Origin: Bacteroidetes bacterium 43-16
GTDB lineage: Bacteria; Bacteroidota; Bacteroidia; Chitinophagales; Chitinophagaceae
DNA: 64,000 nt
Direction of reading: 5' to 3'
Assembly: GCA_001897525.1 (NCBI GenBank)
Contig: MKTB01000017.1
Location: forward strand, 310,001-374,000
Below, piece after piece: positions 1-8,868 of this stretch (position 1 is the first letter of the stretch; the number at the start of each line of letters is the position of its first letter). Both the position numbers and the translations under genes were made by a program. Below the pieces are notes generated by a model that was not told where the DNA came from, ran no database searches, and saw nothing but the letters and a program-made list of their open reading frames with translations.

Positions 1-751
1 TCTGAGTAGAAGTAAATCCTGCAGGTCCGGTCCATACATAATTATATACATAAGAAGTATCGTTAGAGTTAGCCAGGTTAATTTTCAGCGTATCATTATC
101 ACACACCGGGGAATTGCTGGTCAGCGTTACCCCGCAAGTAATGATAGAACAGTCCGTAGTTGCCGTACCTGCCGTCTGAGAGAACACGATATTACCCGCC
201 TGGTTACTGAAGTTCGTCATGAGCAATATGTAGTACTCACCCGTTTGGGCCGGAGGAGGAGTAGTTGCACAACCCGTACCAGTTCCGGTACCGCCGGGAA
301 GTCCGATACCAATGATCTCCTGCACACCACCGCCTGCATAAGAGCTTTGTATCGCCATCTGTCCGCCACTGATAGCAGAACAGCCGGCCGCAAGACTGTT
401 AAAAGGTCCCCAGAAGGCAAAATCCACATCCGTGCCGCCACCAGCTCCGTTATATTGGTTCAGGCTGATCTGCATCGTTCCCGGGTTAGCTATTTTCATA
501 TAATACCATACCGCATTAGGCTGCGTAGACAAGCATGCATAGCCTAGTCCCGGAGGAGCCGCAGCTCCGTTGGTAATATTAGGGAAGTTATAAGTTGTTC
601 CCGTACAGAAGGGAATAGCATCTGCACAACTGGTACCCGTAGGAGTCGGCTGAGCAAAAGCTTCGGTAGTCGCCAGGGTTCCAAACAGGGAAACAAGCGC
701 AAAACAACTGGCCTTAATTGTTGAGATTATATTTTTCAAATCGGTTATCAT
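1..751 (-). CDS. Secreted/adhesin-like protein, N-terminal part (3' end lies outside the window)
   Basis: Manual reverse-complement translation from ATG at 751 is open to the window edge: MITDLKNIISTIKASCFALVSLFGTLATTEAFAQPTPTGTSCADAIPFCTGTTYNFPNITNG... Signal peptide plus Bacteroidota-type extracellular region. Absent from the ORF track because it is edge-truncated. Confidence 0.85.
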   Translation of the reverse strand, partial: MITDLKNIISTIKASCFALVSLFGTLATTEAFAQPTPTGTSCADAIPFCTGTTYNFPNITNGAAAPPGLGYACLSTQPNAVWYYMKIANPGTMQISLNQYNGAGGGTDVDFAFWGPFNSLAAGCSAISGGQMAIQSSYAGGGVQEIIGIGLPGGTGTGTGCATTPPPAQTGEYYILLMTNFSNQAGNIVFSQTAGTATTDCSIITCGVTLTSNSPVCDNDTLKINLANSNDTSYVYNYVWTGPAGFTSTQ

Positions 752-802
752 TTTTTAAAGACTAATTTTGGAATAATTAAAATGCTCAATACATTTGAAG
801 CC

Positions 803-1207
803 CTAAGGGTGAATAACAATAATATAGCTGCTATTATCTACCCGGTAAGTAGTACTCGTTCCCGGAGTGAAATTTAAAAAATACTTTAAAGGATTAAAAG
901 TATCCGGGTTAAAGTTAGCCTCATCCCGCTGCAAGGCAGGATTACACTTATTCGCTAATATTGCATTAGATAAAACAGGCAATCCTTCATTGGGAACAAT
1001 TGGCTGACTTTTGATCTCAACACGGGACAAAAGTTGTGCATTCGTTTGGATATATGTAGCAGGCGGTGTCCAGCATCCACCCTCAACTTCCATCGTAAAC
1101 GGACCCGCCTTTGAGGCAAGCACCGTATTGTTGAACTGTTGAGCGTTCAGATCTGCACTCGCAAAAAATGCCAAACTTAAACAGCTAAAAATAATTCTCT
1201 TTTTCAT
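803..1207 (-). CDS. Hypothetical secreted protein
   Basis: ORF 803..1234; likely start at the internal Met MKKRIIFSCLSLAFFASADLNAQQ, a good signal peptide. Confidence 0.65.
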   Translation of the reverse strand: MKKRIIFSCLSLAFFASADLNAQQFNNTVLASKAGPFTMEVEGGCWTPPATYIQTNAQLLSRVEIKSQPIVPNEGLPVLSNAILANKCNPALQRDEANFNPDTFNPLKYFLNFTPGTSTTYRVDNSSYIIVIHP

Positions 1208-1327
1208 AATTTTATAAAAAGCACTTTGATACAATGGGTTACTAAGTGGTAAGACAGGCTAAAAATACCAAAAGTTGGTGAATTTGATAATAAAATAATA
1301 ATTTACTTTGCCAAAATTAAAATAAAC

Positions 1328-2551
1328 ATGCTGACCCTCATTTCCAACATCAAATCTTTAATCCAAACCAGGAGCGAAAATGTACTCAGAGTAAATGGTC
1401 TGAACATGAAATATCTGCCACAAATAGATGATGCTTACCTGATTGTGGAAAATGGGCTGATTCATTCTTTTGGTAAAATGAGTGAACTGCCGATGTTGCA
1501 ATTTGCAGAAACATTTGATGCCTCTGACCGCCTGATCCTACCTACCTGGATCGATTCACATACCCACCTGGTATATGCCGCATCCCGGGAACAGGAATTT
1601 GTAGATCGCATCAATGGCTTAAGCTATGCAGAGATCGCAGCAAAAGGCGGGGGTATATTGAATTCCGCACGCAAAATGGCCGATGCCGATGAGCAACAAC
1701 TCTACGAAGCCGCTGCTGCCCGCCTGGAACAATTAATAGCATTGGGTACCGGTGCGATTGAGATAAAAAGCGGCTACGGCCTAAGTACCGCAGCAGAGCT
1801 GAAGATGCTTCGCGTTATTCGCAGCCTGAAAGAAAACTATCCGCGCATACCCATTAAGGCAAGCTTCTTAGCCGCGCATGCCTTCCCCCTGGAATATAGA
1901 GAAAATCACCAGGGATATATCGACCTCATCATTAACGAGATGCTGCCACAGGTAGCCGGAGAAGGCCTGGCAGATTATATGGATGCCTTCTGCGAAGAAG
2001 GTTTTTTCTCCGTAGCAGAGACCGAGCAATTACTGGAAGCAGGCTGGAAATACGGCTTAAAGCCAAAAATTCATGCCAACCAACTGCATCGTTCCGGTGG
2101 CGTACAGGTAGGCGTTAAACATGATGCCGTAAGCGTAGACCACCTGGAAAGCATGGGACAAGAAGAGCTGGACTGCCTGAGAGAGAGCCATACCATACCC
2201 ACATTACTGCCGGGAGCAGCCTTCTTCCTGGGTATGCATTACCAGCCCGCCAGGATGATGATAGATGCAGACCTGCCCGTGTGCCTGGCCTCAGACCTCA
2301 ATCCCGGGACCTGCCCTTCAGGCAATATGAACCTCTTACTGACCATCGCCTGTACCCAATTAAAAATGACCCCCGAAGAAGCCGTAAATGCACAAACCAT
2401 AAATGCGGCAGCCGCTATGGAACTGGAAGAAAGCATGGGCAGTATTACCGTAGGAAAAAAAGCCAGCCTCATCATTACCAAACCAGTACCTTCCCTGGCC
2501 TACCTGCCTTATGCCTATGGCGAGAACCTGATCGAAAAAGTAATTGTTTAA
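1328..2551 (+). CDS. hutI: Imidazolonepropionase
   Basis: 407 aa; amidohydrolase motifs WIDSHTHLVYAASREQEF, GAIEIKSGYGL, HANQLHRSGGVQ, ASDLNPGTCPSGNMNLL typical of HutI. Confidence 0.93.
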   Translation: MLTLISNIKSLIQTRSENVLRVNGLNMKYLPQIDDAYLIVENGLIHSFGKMSELPMLQFAETFDASDRLILPTWIDSHTHLVYAASREQEFVDRINGLSYAEIAAKGGGILNSARKMADADEQQLYEAAAARLEQLIALGTGAIEIKSGYGLSTAAELKMLRVIRSLKENYPRIPIKASFLAAHAFPLEYRENHQGYIDLIINEMLPQVAGEGLADYMDAFCEEGFFSVAETEQLLEAGWKYGLKPKIHANQLHRSGGVQVGVKHDAVSVDHLESMGQEELDCLRESHTIPTLLPGAAFFLGMHYQPARMMIDADLPVCLASDLNPGTCPSGNMNLLLTIACTQLKMTPEEAVNAQTINAAAAMELEESMGSITVGKKASLIITKPVPSLAYLPYAYGENLIEKVIV

Positions 2552-2608
2552 AAAGAACAAAAAATAAATACCTACGGCTGAAATATACCGGGAAGATCAA
2601 TTACAGAG

Positions 2609-3421
2609 ATGCAAACAATCACCTTAAACAACGGATTGCAAGTCCCCCAATTAGGTTTGGGAGTGTGGCAGTCCGGCAATGGAGAACTGCTGCAGGAAGC
2701 CCTTGCCGTAGCTTTTGAAACCGGGTACCGTCATATAGATACCGCTGCTTTTTACCATAATGAAGCCGGGGTGGGGCAGGCTATGAAACACTCCGGGATA
2801 GACCGTGCTCAGTTTTTTATAACCACCAAAGTATGGAATGAAGACCAGGGCTATGCACAGACCCTCAAAGCCTTTGAGCGCAGCCTGGCCCTGCTGGACA
2901 GCCCTTACATTGATTTATACTTAATTCACTGGCCCGTAAAAGGTAAAGAACGCGATACCTGGAAAGCCCTTGAATTCCTGTACCGGGAGGGTAAAGTGAA
3001 AGCAATAGGAGTAAGCAATTTCCTGCAACATCACCTGGAAGCCCTCCTGCCTTATTGTGAGATCAAACCCATGATCAACCAACTGGAACATCATCCCTAC
3101 CTGGTGCAAAAAGACTTGCAGGACTTCTGCCGCCGACAAGAGATCCGCTTCGAAGCCTGGAGCCCATTAATGCAGGGCGGCGTATTTACCATTCCCCTGT
3201 TACAAGAATTATCGTTGAAATACAACAAAACCATAGCCCAGCTCGTATTAAGATGGAATATTCAAAACAGCATCATCAGTATACCTAAAAGCATCCACCC
3301 CGAACGCATTAAAGAAAACTTCGACATCTGGAACTTTGAAATAGAAGCAGCAGACCTGCAGTTGATCGACCATTTAGATAAAGCACAAAGAGTAGGGCCA
3401 GACCCTGATGTGTTTGGATAG
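2609..3421 (+). CDS. Aldo/keto reductase
   Basis: 270 aa; GYRHIDTAAFYHNEAGVGQAM, DLYLIHWP, IGVSNFLQHHLEALL, SIPKSIHPERIKENFDIWNFEI are AKR family signatures. Confidence 0.93.
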   Translation: MQTITLNNGLQVPQLGLGVWQSGNGELLQEALAVAFETGYRHIDTAAFYHNEAGVGQAMKHSGIDRAQFFITTKVWNEDQGYAQTLKAFERSLALLDSPYIDLYLIHWPVKGKERDTWKALEFLYREGKVKAIGVSNFLQHHLEALLPYCEIKPMINQLEHHPYLVQKDLQDFCRRQEIRFEAWSPLMQGGVFTIPLLQELSLKYNKTIAQLVLRWNIQNSIISIPKSIHPERIKENFDIWNFEIEAADLQLIDHLDKAQRVGPDPDVFG

Positions 3422-3546
3422 TGATAGGTGGTGGGGGATGAGTGAGAAGTAAAAAGTGATAGGTGATGAGTGGTGGGTGATGAGTGATGGTTGATGAGTG
3501 GTGAGTGATGGGTGGTGGGTGATGGTGAATTGTTGATTGTTGATGA
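3421..3546. repeat. Degenerate 7-bp tandem array (GTGATRR family), about 15-18 units
   Basis: Read in phase: gtgatag gtggtgg gggatga gtgagaa gtaaaaa gtgatag gtgatga gtggtgg gtgatga gtgatgg ttgatga gtggtga gtgatgg gtggtgg gtgatgg, then decayed units. First unit begins on the last base of the stop codon of the aldo/keto reductase gene. Confidence 0.9.
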
Positions 3547-3571
3547 GCATGACAATAATTTTTCACAGCTC

Positions 3572-3662
3572 CTTCTCACTTCTCACTTCTCACTTCTCAC
3601 TTCTCACTTCTCACTTCTCACTTATCACTTATCACTTATCACTTATCACTTATCACTTATCA
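3572..3662. repeat. Perfect 7-bp tandem array: 7 x CTTCTCA then 6 x CTTATCA
   Basis: Counted directly; ends a few bases from the minus-strand stop codon (3666-3668). Confidence 0.97.
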
Positions 3663-3665
3663 CAA

Positions 3666-4535
3666 TTACACCTTACTGCTCACATACTCATCCACCGTAC
3701 CAAATAAAAACTCCGGATATAGATTCGAGAATTTCTCTTTGATAAAGCCTCCCAATAAAGGCCTCTTGGCCGGTTGCTTGAGGCTGGCGGTGTCAATGGC
3801 GTTTAATTCATAGGCCGCATCCGGGAAATACTTTAAGACACGAAGGGCCAATTCCACCCGGTTCATATAATCCGTACTGCCGATGTGAAATACCCCTGAC
3901 TGATCGTCCGTCAGTAGTACCAGCATGGCCCTGGCAATATCCCAGGCATTAGTGGGAGAAGCATATTGATCTTTGGGCAGGTTCAGCGTTAACTTTTGTC
4001 CCTCCTTACATTGGCTCACGATACGGGCAATAAAGTTTTTCCCTCTGATTTCATCCCCGTACACATTGGTCACCCTTAAGACTAAGCCATTGGCTATTTC
4101 CCTAAGCACCAATTGCTCTGCTTCCAGCTTATGTTTGCCATAAATGCTCAAAGGATTGATCTTGCCATCCTCTTTATAAGGCCCTTCCGTACCATCAAAA
4201 ACATAATCAGTAGAGATATAGACCATGCGGGCATTACAAGCCTGTGCTAATGTCACCAAAGCCTGGGTACTGGCTACCGTTTTCTCATAACTTTCTTCAA
4301 TATGATCTTCACAATAGTCCACATGAGTCAGCGCGCCGCAATGCACGATCACGTCCGGCCCGAAAGCCTTTACATCAAAATTATCCGGGTGTGCCGGCTC
4401 TAAAGTATTATAGAATACCGTATCTGCAGTGCCGAAAGAAAGGTGTGTACCCACAACCTCGTGACCCTGCTCTGTAAAATGTTTCAGACAATTTCCTCCT
4501 ACCAGTCCGGAGGCTCCGGCGATGAATATTTTCAT
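3666..4535 (-). CDS. SDR-family NAD(P)-dependent oxidoreductase, RmlD/dTDP-4-dehydrorhamnose reductase-like
   Basis: MKIFIAGASGLVGGNCLKHF Rossmann motif; YISTDYVFDGTEGPYKEDGKINPLSIYGKHKLEAEQ. Confidence 0.85.
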   Translation of the reverse strand: MKIFIAGASGLVGGNCLKHFTEQGHEVVGTHLSFGTADTVFYNTLEPAHPDNFDVKAFGPDVIVHCGALTHVDYCEDHIEESYEKTVASTQALVTLAQACNARMVYISTDYVFDGTEGPYKEDGKINPLSIYGKHKLEAEQLVLREIANGLVLRVTNVYGDEIRGKNFIARIVSQCKEGQKLTLNLPKDQYASPTNAWDIARAMLVLLTDDQSGVFHIGSTDYMNRVELALRVLKYFPDAAYELNAIDTASLKQPAKRPLLGGFIKEKFSNLYPEFLFGTVDEYVSSKV

Positions 4536-4669
4536 GGCAACAAAGTAATAATTAAAAACTTAAACCTCAAAAAATGTTGCCCTTTATCTCCTTAATACAA
4601 TACATTAAATAAGGAATTCAATACATTTGTAAGGCACTATTAAAAGCTTTTAAAAAAGAACAGGAACTC

Positions 4670-5323
4670 ATGGATAACTACTTTCACTTAGACTACCCGG
4701 AATTGGGCTACCAGTTTTTACTACTCTGTATCTCCATCATTGCCGGGGGCCTTATAGGGCTGGAAAGAGAATACAGGAACAAGTCTGCAGGTTTAAGGAC
4801 TTTTATTCTCGTGGCCTTTGGCTCCTGCCTGTTCACCATTCTATCCCTCAAGATAGGTATCGGCAACCCCGACCGGCTGGCCGCAAATATTGTTACCGGG
4901 ATCGGTTTCCTGGGAGCCGGTATCATATTTAAAGATGCCAACCGCATTGGCGGCATTACCACGGCCACTTCCGTATGGGCTACCGCCTCATTGGGTATGG
5001 CTGTAGGCTCGGGCTATGCAGTGCTCGCCATTATCGGTGCCTTACTGATGCTGGTCGTGCTCCAGCTGCTGGTAAGCCTGGAACGGAAAATTGATCACCT
5101 GCATAAGATCCATGAATATACCGTAAGCTTTGCTGCACTCAGCGATTTTGACTATTGCGACCACCTGTTTCACCAGCATCATCTTAAATACAAACTGACC
5201 AAACAGCTGAAAATGAGTACAGGCTATATGGGCACCTGGCATGTGACCGGGAAGCAGAAAGCCCATAACCAGGTCATCAGGGCAATGATGAATGATGACA
5301 GGATTACTTCCTATTCTTATTAA
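4670..5323 (+). CDS. MgtC/SapB family membrane protein
   Basis: GGLIGLEREYRNKSAGLRTFILVAFGSCLFTILS...GIGFLGAGIIFKD...GITTATSVWATASLGMAVGSGYA. Confidence 0.93.
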   Translation: MDNYFHLDYPELGYQFLLLCISIIAGGLIGLEREYRNKSAGLRTFILVAFGSCLFTILSLKIGIGNPDRLAANIVTGIGFLGAGIIFKDANRIGGITTATSVWATASLGMAVGSGYAVLAIIGALLMLVVLQLLVSLERKIDHLHKIHEYTVSFAALSDFDYCDHLFHQHHLKYKLTKQLKMSTGYMGTWHVTGKQKAHNQVIRAMMNDDRITSYSY

Positions 5324-5329
5324 AATATT

Positions 5330-5364
5330 AAAAAGGGTAAACTTTATACAAGTTTACCCTTTTT
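5330..5364. terminator. Bidirectional intrinsic terminator
   Basis: AAAAAGGGTAAACTT-tatac-AAGTTTACCCTTTTT, perfect 15-bp stem between convergent genes. Confidence 0.9.
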
Positions 5365-5387
5365 GTTTTCCTATAACCAGGATACTA

Positions 5388-6806
5388 TTATTTTACATAA
5401 CCCAGGATCTTGAGCATGCTCAAAGGAGTTTGCTCCTTAGCATATTGCCAGTCCTCCATTTCACCGTTTTTCTTCACATTCACGATCACATGCTTAGGAG
5501 AAGGGATCATACAGTGCTTGATACCGCCATAACCCGAAAGCTGGTCCTGGTAAGCACCCGTATGGAAGAAGCCAATGTATAAAGGTTCTTTGGTCTCCAC
5601 CGTTTCATCATCCAGCTTCGGCAGGAACACCGCATTGATGTGCTCCTCAGAAGTATAAAAGTCATGTCCGTCACAGGTCAGCCCACCCAAGTGCACTTCC
5701 TGGTATTCATTTTCCCATTGGTTGATCGGCAACATTAAGAACTTCTCCCCAATCCCCCAGGTATCCGGCAGGGTAGTGATAAAGGAGCTGTCGATCATAT
5801 ACCAGATCTCCCGGTCATTCTGCTTTTTCTCTCCCAAAACACTATAGATAACCGCCCCGGCTTCACCTACAGTGAACGAACCGAATTCTGTAAAGATATT
5901 GGGCATATCCACCTTGTTCTTCTTACACACGTTCTTTATCGTAGATACGATCTCGTTGGCCATGTATTGATAATCATAGTCAAAACCAAGACTATGCTTG
6001 ATCGGGAAGCCACCACCGATATTGATACTGTCCAGTTCCGGGCAGATCTTCTTCAGCTGGCAATACAAGTTGATCACTTTACTTAAGGAACTCCAGTAAT
6101 AGATATCATCCTTGATCCCCTTATTCATAAAGAAGTGCAGCATTTTCAATTGGAATTTGCTGTTGCCTTTAATCTTATCTACGTAAAATTCCAGGATCTC
6201 TTCCTTACGGATACCCAGTCTTGAGGTATAGAAGTCAAAAGTAGGTTCTTCCTCAGCTGCAATCCTGATCCCCAGTTTTACCGGGCCTTTTCCCCTTACC
6301 GCCTTTTGATAATCTTCAATCTCTTCTTTATTGTCCAGTACCGGTATCACATTTGTCCAGCCTTCATTGATCAGCCTGGAGATCGCTTTAGTGTACTGTT
6401 TCGTTTTATAGCCATTACAAACGATAAAACGGTCCTTATCCAGTTTCTTTTTTGCATGAAGCGCCCTGATGATATCCATATCATAGGCAGAGGAAGTCTC
6501 TACATGAATATCATTTTTAAGTGCCTCTTCCATAATAAAGGAAAAGTGAGAACTTTTGGTACAATAGCAGTAATTGTAAGTTCCGGGATAACGATGCTTT
6601 TTGATCGCATTGTTAAAATACTCTTTAGCCTTATTAATCTGAGATCCTATTTTAGGAAGAAAGGTAAGTTTAAAAGGTGTCCCATACTTATCAATTAACC
6701 TTTTAATGTCTACACCATTAAACTTTAAGTAGTTGTCGTCAACTTCAAATCCCTCCTGGGGAAAATCAAATGTTTGATCGACAAGACCACGATACGTATT
6801 ATTCAT
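5388..6806 (-). CDS. speA: Arginine decarboxylase-like PLP enzyme (fold III/Orn-Lys-Arg decarboxylase 2 type)
   Basis: 472 aa; YNYCYCTKSSHFSFIMEEALKNDIHVETSSAYDMDII, LGIRIAAEEE, INIGGGFPIKHSLGFDYDY, FTEFGSFTVGEAGA. Confidence 0.8.
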   Translation of the reverse strand: MNNTYRGLVDQTFDFPQEGFEVDDNYLKFNGVDIKRLIDKYGTPFKLTFLPKIGSQINKAKEYFNNAIKKHRYPGTYNYCYCTKSSHFSFIMEEALKNDIHVETSSAYDMDIIRALHAKKKLDKDRFIVCNGYKTKQYTKAISRLINEGWTNVIPVLDNKEEIEDYQKAVRGKGPVKLGIRIAAEEEPTFDFYTSRLGIRKEEILEFYVDKIKGNSKFQLKMLHFFMNKGIKDDIYYWSSLSKVINLYCQLKKICPELDSINIGGGFPIKHSLGFDYDYQYMANEIVSTIKNVCKKNKVDMPNIFTEFGSFTVGEAGAVIYSVLGEKKQNDREIWYMIDSSFITTLPDTWGIGEKFLMLPINQWENEYQEVHLGGLTCDGHDFYTSEEHINAVFLPKLDDETVETKEPLYIGFFHTGAYQDQLSGYGGIKHCMIPSPKHVIVNVKKNGEMEDWQYAKEQTPLSMLKILGYVK

Positions 6807-6953
6807 TTACGATACGAAAAATAGAATTGTGATAAAATGCTTTTAAAACTAGCTGCAAACGTACAAATAAATCCCTATAAATCGTGCATAGTCTCAATTA
6901 ATTAATAGTGAATGGATTTTGGCAATTTTGCAAGAAAACGGGATTTTTGCAAA

Positions 6954-7697
6954 ATGAATTTCAACCCTACAGAAGCAGAAATCAAAGAAGGTGCGGTAAT
7001 ACTGATCGATAAAGCGTTCCGGTGGACCTCTTTTGATGCCATCAATAAGATAAAACATACCACCCATGCCAAAATAGGCCATTGCGGTACACTGGACCCC
7101 CTGGCCACCGGTTTGCTCATTTGCTGTACGGGTAAAATGACCAAACAAATTGAACAATTTCAAAAACAGGATAAAGAATATACCGGTGTCATCACCCTGG
7201 GAGCAACCACGCCTACCTACGACCTGGAATCCAGTCCGGAAAACAATAAAGACTATAGCCATCTTGATGAAGCAACCGTGCGCAATGCGGTAGCGCAGTT
7301 TGTAGGGGCTATAGAACAATTGCCTCCGGCGCATTCTGCGATTAAAAAGGATGGTAAGCGCTTGTATGAACTGGCACGTGCCGGGAAAGAAGTAAAGCTT
7401 GACCCGAGAAAAGTCACCGTTAATGAATTTGAGATCACCCACATAGCACTGCCGGAAGTTCATTTCCGGATCAACTGCAGTACAGGTACTTATATCAGGT
7501 CCCTGGCCCATGATTTCGGGGCAGCGCTGGGAGTAGGTGGCTATTTAAGCGCCCTGCGGAGAACGAAGATCGGTGCATTTAATGTAACAGAAGCAAGGAC
7601 CGTAGAGCAATGGATGGATTTTTTGGGACATATGCATTTTGTAAAACCCGTCAAACAAAAACAACTGACCAGAAAAAAGAAGAATTTCGAAGAATAA
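6954..7697 (+). CDS. truB: tRNA pseudouridine(55) synthase
   Basis: DKAFRWTSFDAINKIKHTTHAKIGHCGTLDPLATGLLICCTGKMTK, GTYIRSLAHDFGAALGVGGYLSALRRTKIG. Start set at ATG 6954 (MNFNPTEAEI); track ORF begins at 6912. Confidence 0.95.
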   Translation: MNFNPTEAEIKEGAVILIDKAFRWTSFDAINKIKHTTHAKIGHCGTLDPLATGLLICCTGKMTKQIEQFQKQDKEYTGVITLGATTPTYDLESSPENNKDYSHLDEATVRNAVAQFVGAIEQLPPAHSAIKKDGKRLYELARAGKEVKLDPRKVTVNEFEITHIALPEVHFRINCSTGTYIRSLAHDFGAALGVGGYLSALRRTKIGAFNVTEARTVEQWMDFLGHMHFVKPVKQKQLTRKKKNFEE

Positions 7698-7701
7698 ACC
7701 A

Positions 7702-7733
7702 AAAAAGCTTCCCGTATTCCCGGGAAGCTTTTT
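7702..7733. terminator. Bidirectional intrinsic terminator
   Basis: AAAAAGCTTCCCG...CGGGAAGCTTTTT between convergent truB and the CHU_C ORF. Confidence 0.9.
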
Positions 7734-7749
7734 GCTTAAAAATTAATAT

Positions 7750-8145
7750 TTATCGGATTAAGGTAACGGTGCCTTTATAGATCTCTTCAGTGCCGTCACT
7801 GTATCTTATTTTTATTGCATAGCCATATACTGCCATAGGTTGTTCCTGGCCTTTGTACATGCCATCCCAGCCTTTCCTGATGTCATTGGTAGCGAAAACC
7901 ACAGTGCCCCAGCGATTAAACACCCGCATTTCCAATAAGGTCTCATCGGTGATGTTCACCATTTTGAATACATCATTATGCCCGTCATTATTCGGTGTGA
8001 ATGCTGTGGGGATCATAATTTTACGCTCAACCTGTTTGTCATCACGAGGATGATAATCCTGTGCATTTACCCTTTGAGCAGATACTGCAACACTCAGGAA
8101 GAGTGCCAACCGCAGCCACCATACATTAATTTTATTTAGTTGCAT
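7750..8145 (-). CDS. Short secreted protein consisting mostly of a gliding-motility C-terminal (CHU_C / T9SS type B sorting) domain
   Basis: 131 aa: signal peptide, then IMIPTAFTPNNDGHNDVFKMVNI...MRVFNRWGTVVFAT...GWDGMYKGQEQPMAVYGYAIKIRYSDGTEEIYKGTVTLIR. Confidence 0.9.
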   Translation of the reverse strand: MQLNKINVWWLRLALFLSVAVSAQRVNAQDYHPRDDKQVERKIMIPTAFTPNNDGHNDVFKMVNITDETLLEMRVFNRWGTVVFATNDIRKGWDGMYKGQEQPMAVYGYAIKIRYSDGTEEIYKGTVTLIR

Positions 8146-8360
8146 ATTAAATGCTTTATGTTTTTTAAAATAATAGTTCTTCCTTCAGAACATATTAATG
8201 TATAAAAAGACGGAATGTTGCCTCCAAAGGTTGGGTGATGAAATTGTTAACAAAATTCCAATCCTGTATATGCTATGATTTGACATAAAAATACCCGTTA
8301 AAAAATCCGGTTTTTGTAATAGAAATTTTAACGGGGTAATGATAAATATATTAATGAATT

Positions 8361-8771
8361 TTAGTCTATTCTCATTGCTTTTCCGGGAGCTTTTACCGGC
8401 TCACTTCTTTGCGGCTTTTCGTTCATCATATCATCCATTTTCTGTTTTTCAAGCTGTGTTTTCTTTACTCTTTGCTCTGCAGTCAATAGTTGTTCAATTT
8501 CAGCATTGAATTGCTTTCTTGATTCTATAGATGTTTCTTTACTGGAGAAATGTTTTAATGCCACGCTGTGTATTTGAGCTTTTTGATCTTTAGATAAACC
8601 CAATTCAGTGTTCATTTTATCTGCAAGTCTGTCTGCACGAGACTCGGCATTATTTTTGGCATCTGCACGTGTAATGCGTTCGCCTTTGTCTTGCTTTTGC
8701 TGCGCCACTACCATAGTGCTCGTTAATGCTAAACCTACTGCTGAAATCAAAAGTATTTTTTTCATGATCAT
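8361..8771 (-). CDS. Small periplasmic helical protein (Spy/CpxP or DUF4890-like)
   Basis: Signal peptide then charged helices with LGLSKDQKAQIHSVALKHFSSKETSIESRKQFNAEIEQLLTAEQRVKK. Confidence 0.5.
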   Translation of the reverse strand: MIMKKILLISAVGLALTSTMVVAQQKQDKGERITRADAKNNAESRADRLADKMNTELGLSKDQKAQIHSVALKHFSSKETSIESRKQFNAEIEQLLTAEQRVKKTQLEKQKMDDMMNEKPQRSEPVKAPGKAMRID

Positions 8772-8868
8772 TAATTTTGTTTATTGAATGTAAATATAGA
8801 AGCTTTTTCAGAGAAAAAGTTTAATCTCTGTTGAAAAAAGAGTTTTTGTTAACATACCTGCAACTAAA

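Noticed and set aside
2281-2718. Plus-strand 145-aa ORF overlapping hutI and the aldo/keto reductase
   Set aside because: Out-of-frame overlap with two well-supported genes.
3262-3579. Minus-strand ORFs 3262..3579, 3309..3566 and plus-strand ORF 3512..3742 (Ser/Thr/His/Pro-rich)
   Set aside because: Artefacts of reading through the 7-bp repeats and the 3' end of the aldo/keto reductase gene; repetitive composition.
3421-3662. Heptad arrays considered as a CRISPR array
   Set aside because: Contiguous 7-bp units with no spacers and no cas genes nearby; a tandem microsatellite-like array.
6894-7511. Minus-strand 205-aa ORF opposite truB
   Set aside because: Antisense shadow of a confidently identified gene, no recognisable family.
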